A stretch of 33,638 bases of DNA from positions 1 to 33,638 of the forward strand of contig DATFOK010000045.1 of NCBI GenBank assembly GCA_035265665.1, in the 5' to 3' direction. Source of the DNA: DASUPK01 sp035265665 (GTDB taxonomy: Bacteria; Actinomycetota; Thermoleophilia; Solirubrobacterales; 70-9). Below, piece by piece: positions 31,792-33,638 of the stretch. Each line of letters starts with the position of its first letter. The first letter of the stretch is position 1. The position numbers were made by a program, and so were the translations under genes. The notes beneath the pieces are model-generated. The model was not told where the DNA came from. It did not search any database and saw only the letters and a list, made by a program, of their open reading frames with translations.

Positions 31792-32112
31792 GAGCTGGTC
31801 GATCTTCGCCGCGAGCACGAAGTCGTTTCGGGTCAGTCCGGAGGCGGCGTGGGTCGTGAGTTCAAAGGCCGCGCGGCCCCAGCCCAACTCGATGTCTGGA
31901 TGGTGACCCTCGGCCTCGGCGATGAGCGCTGCCCGCGCCACGAACCCGAACGCGTCGCGGAAATCAGGGAACGAGAACTCACGGCGAAGCGAGCGATTAC
32001 CCTCGCGCTCCCAGCCAGGGACCTCGGACGAGAGCTCCTCGGCCTCCTTCGCCGGCATCGGCGGCGTCCCCGGCGCGCAAACCTCACAGTGCGCCCTGGC
32101 TAGCTCGGTCAC
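31777..32112 (-). CDS. 4a-hydroxytetrahydrobiopterin dehydratase (pterin-4a-carbinolamine dehydratase)
   Basis: A 111-residue PCD/DCoH-family protein that dehydrates 4a-hydroxytetrahydropterin to quinonoid dihydropterin in pterin cofactor recycling. The active-site signature is GHHPDIELGWGRAAFELTTHAASGLT split here for length: GHHPDIE with His70/His71 and FELTTH with His88, the expected catalytic triad. The N-terminal extension (ARAHCEVCAPGTPPM) contains two Cys and is not typical. The start is GTG at 32112. No aromatic amino acid hydroxylase is in the window; stand-alone PCDs also serve molybdopterin pathways, so the physiological partner is unclear. Confidence 0.88.
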   Translation of the reverse strand: MTELARAHCEVCAPGTPPMPAKEAEELSSEVPGWEREGNRSLRREFSFPDFRDAFGFVARAALIAEAEGHHPDIELGWGRAAFELTTHAASGLTRNDFVLAAKIDQLAEKS

Positions 32113-32175
32113 ACGCAGAAGGTTCCCACAGCGCCAGCCGGCTGTCCGTGAGCCGACGCGAACGATTTCGTGCGA

Positions 32176-32198
32176 TTGACCCCGTATATGGGGGTCAA
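32176..32198. promoter_or_regulatory. Perfect 8-bp inverted repeat
   Basis: TTGACCCC (32176-32183) and GGGGTCAA (32191-32198) flank a 7-nt GTATATG loop. It lies 64 nt upstream of the pterin dehydratase start and 75 nt past the stop of the lipid ABC ATPase gene. An operator for the first or a terminator for the second is possible; there is no T-run. Confidence 0.4.
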
Positions 32199-32272
32199 GT
32201 GCTCGAGATCGTGTGGGGACGCCCGAACGGCTGCCCTTCGTTGCCGGTGTTGAAGTCGGACCTCCGGCCCGA

Positions 32273-33313
32273 CTAGTCCATCGCCAGAGGGCCCTTGACG
32301 TCCGCGTTGAGGAACTGGCTGACGAACTCGTTGTTCGAGTTGAAGAGCTCGTCGGACGGCCCGGACTCGACGATCCGGCCCTTCCAGAGGACCGCGAGGA
32401 AGTCGGCGATCCGGCGCGCGGTGCCGAGGTCGTGGCTGATCACTAGGTAGCAGCCGCCGTTCTCCTCGTGCACCTCTCGGATCAGCTCGCAGAGCAGCGC
32501 CGTGCGAACCGGGTCGAGGCCCGAGTCCGGCTCGTCGAACATGACGATCGCCGGGTCGAGCACCAGCGAGCGGGCGAAGCCGGCGCGTTTGCGCATCCCG
32601 CCCGAGAGCTCGTTCGGCATCTTGTACATCGCCTCCGCGAGGCCGACCTCGCGGAGCCGGCGGTTGACGATCTCCTCGATCTCGTCCTCTGACTTGTCGG
32701 TGTGCTGCCGGAGCGGGAAGGCGGTGTTGTCGTAGACGTTCATCGAGCCGAACAGCGCGCCGTCCTGGAAGAGCAGGCCGAACTTCTTGCGGACCTCGAA
32801 GAGCTCGTCGTCGGTCATGTTCGGGATCGACTCGCCGTGGACGAGCACGTCGCCCGAGTCGGGATAGAGCAGCCCGACGACGTGCTTGATCAGCACCGAC
32901 TTGCCGGTGCCGGAGGGGCCAAGCACCATCGAGATCATGTTGTCCGGGAGCCCCAGATTGCAGCCGTTGAGGATCCGGGTGCGCCCGAACTGCTTGACCA
33001 GGTCGATGATCTCGATCGCGTCCTCGCCGCCGTGGTCGCGCTTGCGGCCGGTGTGCCACTTGTACGGGTTCGGGTCGTCCGGCTCGACCCCGGGGATCTG
33101 GTAGTCGCGGCTGGCGAAGTCCTCGTCGCCGGTCATTCCCTGACTCTCGAGCGGATCGGCCTGCTCCGGCGGCGCCTCGCGCGCCGCCTGCTCCGCCTCC
33201 GTCCTCTTGGCGGTGGAGCGACTAGCCTCGGTCGCGGCGCCCTCGCGTCCGTCGCTCTGGGCCGCGCGCGAGCTGCCGCTCCTGCTCCGCGAAGTCTGCT
33301 TTCTCTCAGCCAC
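32273..33313 (-). CDS. Mce/Mla-type lipid ABC transporter ATP-binding protein (Mkl/MlaF-like)
   Basis: A 346-residue ABC ATPase that energises lipid import by Mce or Mla systems. Walker A is GPSGTGKS (132-139), the Q-loop is LLFQDGALF (Gln183), the signature is LSGGMRKRAGFARSL (236-250), Walker B is IVMFDEPDSGLDPV (256-269) and the switch His is in VISHDLGTARR. The SGMRKR-AGFARS wording is characteristic of the MlaF/Mkl group. A charged, low-complexity N-terminal extension of about 95 residues (rich in Arg, Ala, Glu, Ser) precedes the domain and is not usual for MlaF. GTG 33313 is supported by GAGGAGGA upstream. The MlaE permease gene lies 54 nt upstream. Confidence 0.9.
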   Translation of the reverse strand: MAERKQTSRSRSGSSRAAQSDGREGAATEASRSTAKRTEAEQAAREAPPEQADPLESQGMTGDEDFASRDYQIPGVEPDDPNPYKWHTGRKRDHGGEDAIEIIDLVKQFGRTRILNGCNLGLPDNMISMVLGPSGTGKSVLIKHVVGLLYPDSGDVLVHGESIPNMTDDELFEVRKKFGLLFQDGALFGSMNVYDNTAFPLRQHTDKSEDEIEEIVNRRLREVGLAEAMYKMPNELSGGMRKRAGFARSLVLDPAIVMFDEPDSGLDPVRTALLCELIREVHEENGGCYLVISHDLGTARRIADFLAVLWKGRIVESGPSDELFNSNNEFVSQFLNADVKGPLAMD

Positions 33314-33367
33314 CTGTCTTCCTCCTCAGCTCGTCGTCACTCGCCCTGCGCCGTCAACCGCACCTCG

Positions 33368-33638
33368 TCATCCGCCGATTGGGGCGCGCGGGTTCGCCCC
33401 CCAGAAGACCAGGGTCCCCATCATCCCGATGATGTGAACCAGGACGATGTTCAGCACCATCTACTTGGCGGTCGCCGTGCCCACTCCGACCGGCCCGCCC
33501 GAGGCAGTGTAGCCGTAGTAGCAGCCGACCAGGACGATGGCGGTCGCCATCGTCATCCCCTTGATCAGGCTGAATAAGAGATCGGGCGGGTTCTGGAACA
33601 TCCAGAAGATCAGGAAGTAGCCGCCCGAGGAGACGTCG
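33368..33638 (-). pseudogene. MlaE/YrbE-type permease, 3' part, with in-frame TAG (interrupted gene or sequence error)
   Basis: The minus-strand frame from the window edge encodes the C-terminal part of an MlaE permease: DLLFSLIKGMTMATAIVLVG, CYYGYTASGGPVGVGTATAK, a TAG stop at 33463-33461, then in the same frame MVLNIVLVHIIGMMGTLVFW and GANPRAPIGG to TGA at 33370-33368. The 30 residues after the TAG look like the normal last helix and tail of the family, so one substitution (for example TCG to TAG) explains the break. The gene continues beyond the window. It pairs with the Mkl-type ATPase just downstream. Truncation before the last helix would probably impair the permease, but a sequencing error is equally possible. 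Confidence 0.75.

Overview
The window is GC-rich DNA from an actinomycete-type bacterium, most likely class Thermoleophilia (Solirubrobacterales or Gaiellales relatives). The support is a mycobacterial-type integration host factor, an F420-type LLM oxidoreductase, a DUF1918 protein, a cyclase/AAA/TPR regulator, an ECF41 sigma factor, an Mkl-type (Mce) lipid ABC ATPase and frequent GTG/TTG starts. The assignment is inferred from gene content. I see no mobile elements, CRISPR arrays, rRNA or tRNA genes. Genes are packed tightly, with 1-4 nt start/stop overlaps in operons and nearly touching or overlapping stops in convergent pairs.

Layout, 1-10 kb: the 3' part of a Bcp peroxiredoxin; a minus-strand group of a lipoprotein and two CaCA-superfamily cation antiporters; and a divergent five-gene plus-strand operon led by a 1182-residue zinc-ribbon/adenylate-cyclase/AAA/TPR protein, followed by SRPBCC, EVE, DUF2203 and membrane proteins. 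A PPK2-type polyphosphate kinase coupled to a small membrane protein follows on the minus strand.

10-19 kb: a MoxR ATPase/CoxE-like VWA pair; an epimerase-ECF41 sigma operon with a good match to an ECF41 promoter in front of it; CHAD and CYTH proteins; and a TPP riboswitch directly in front of a three-gene ABC importer, which is therefore probably for a thiamine precursor (ThiY-like).

19-25.6 kb: a CGNR regulator divergent from a C-terminally shortened SigG-like sigma factor, with a perfect 10-bp inverted repeat between them; a minus-strand set of LLM oxidoreductase, AlkA-like glycosylase and small membrane protein; a PEBP protein; and a divergent pair of a GNAT-fold protein and a serine-palmitoyltransferase-type enzyme. 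That pair is the most interesting candidate system here, a possible long-chain-base or ceramide-like lipid pathway in an actinobacterium.

25.6-33.6 kb: an mIHF-like nucleoid protein; a minus-strand operon of MMPL/RND transporter, thioredoxin-like membrane protein, B3/B4-domain protein and a conserved membrane protein; DUF1918 and pterin dehydratase genes whose 3' ends share one perfect hairpin; and an Mce/Mla ABC ATPase downstream of an MlaE permease gene that carries an in-frame TAG 30 codons before its normal end.
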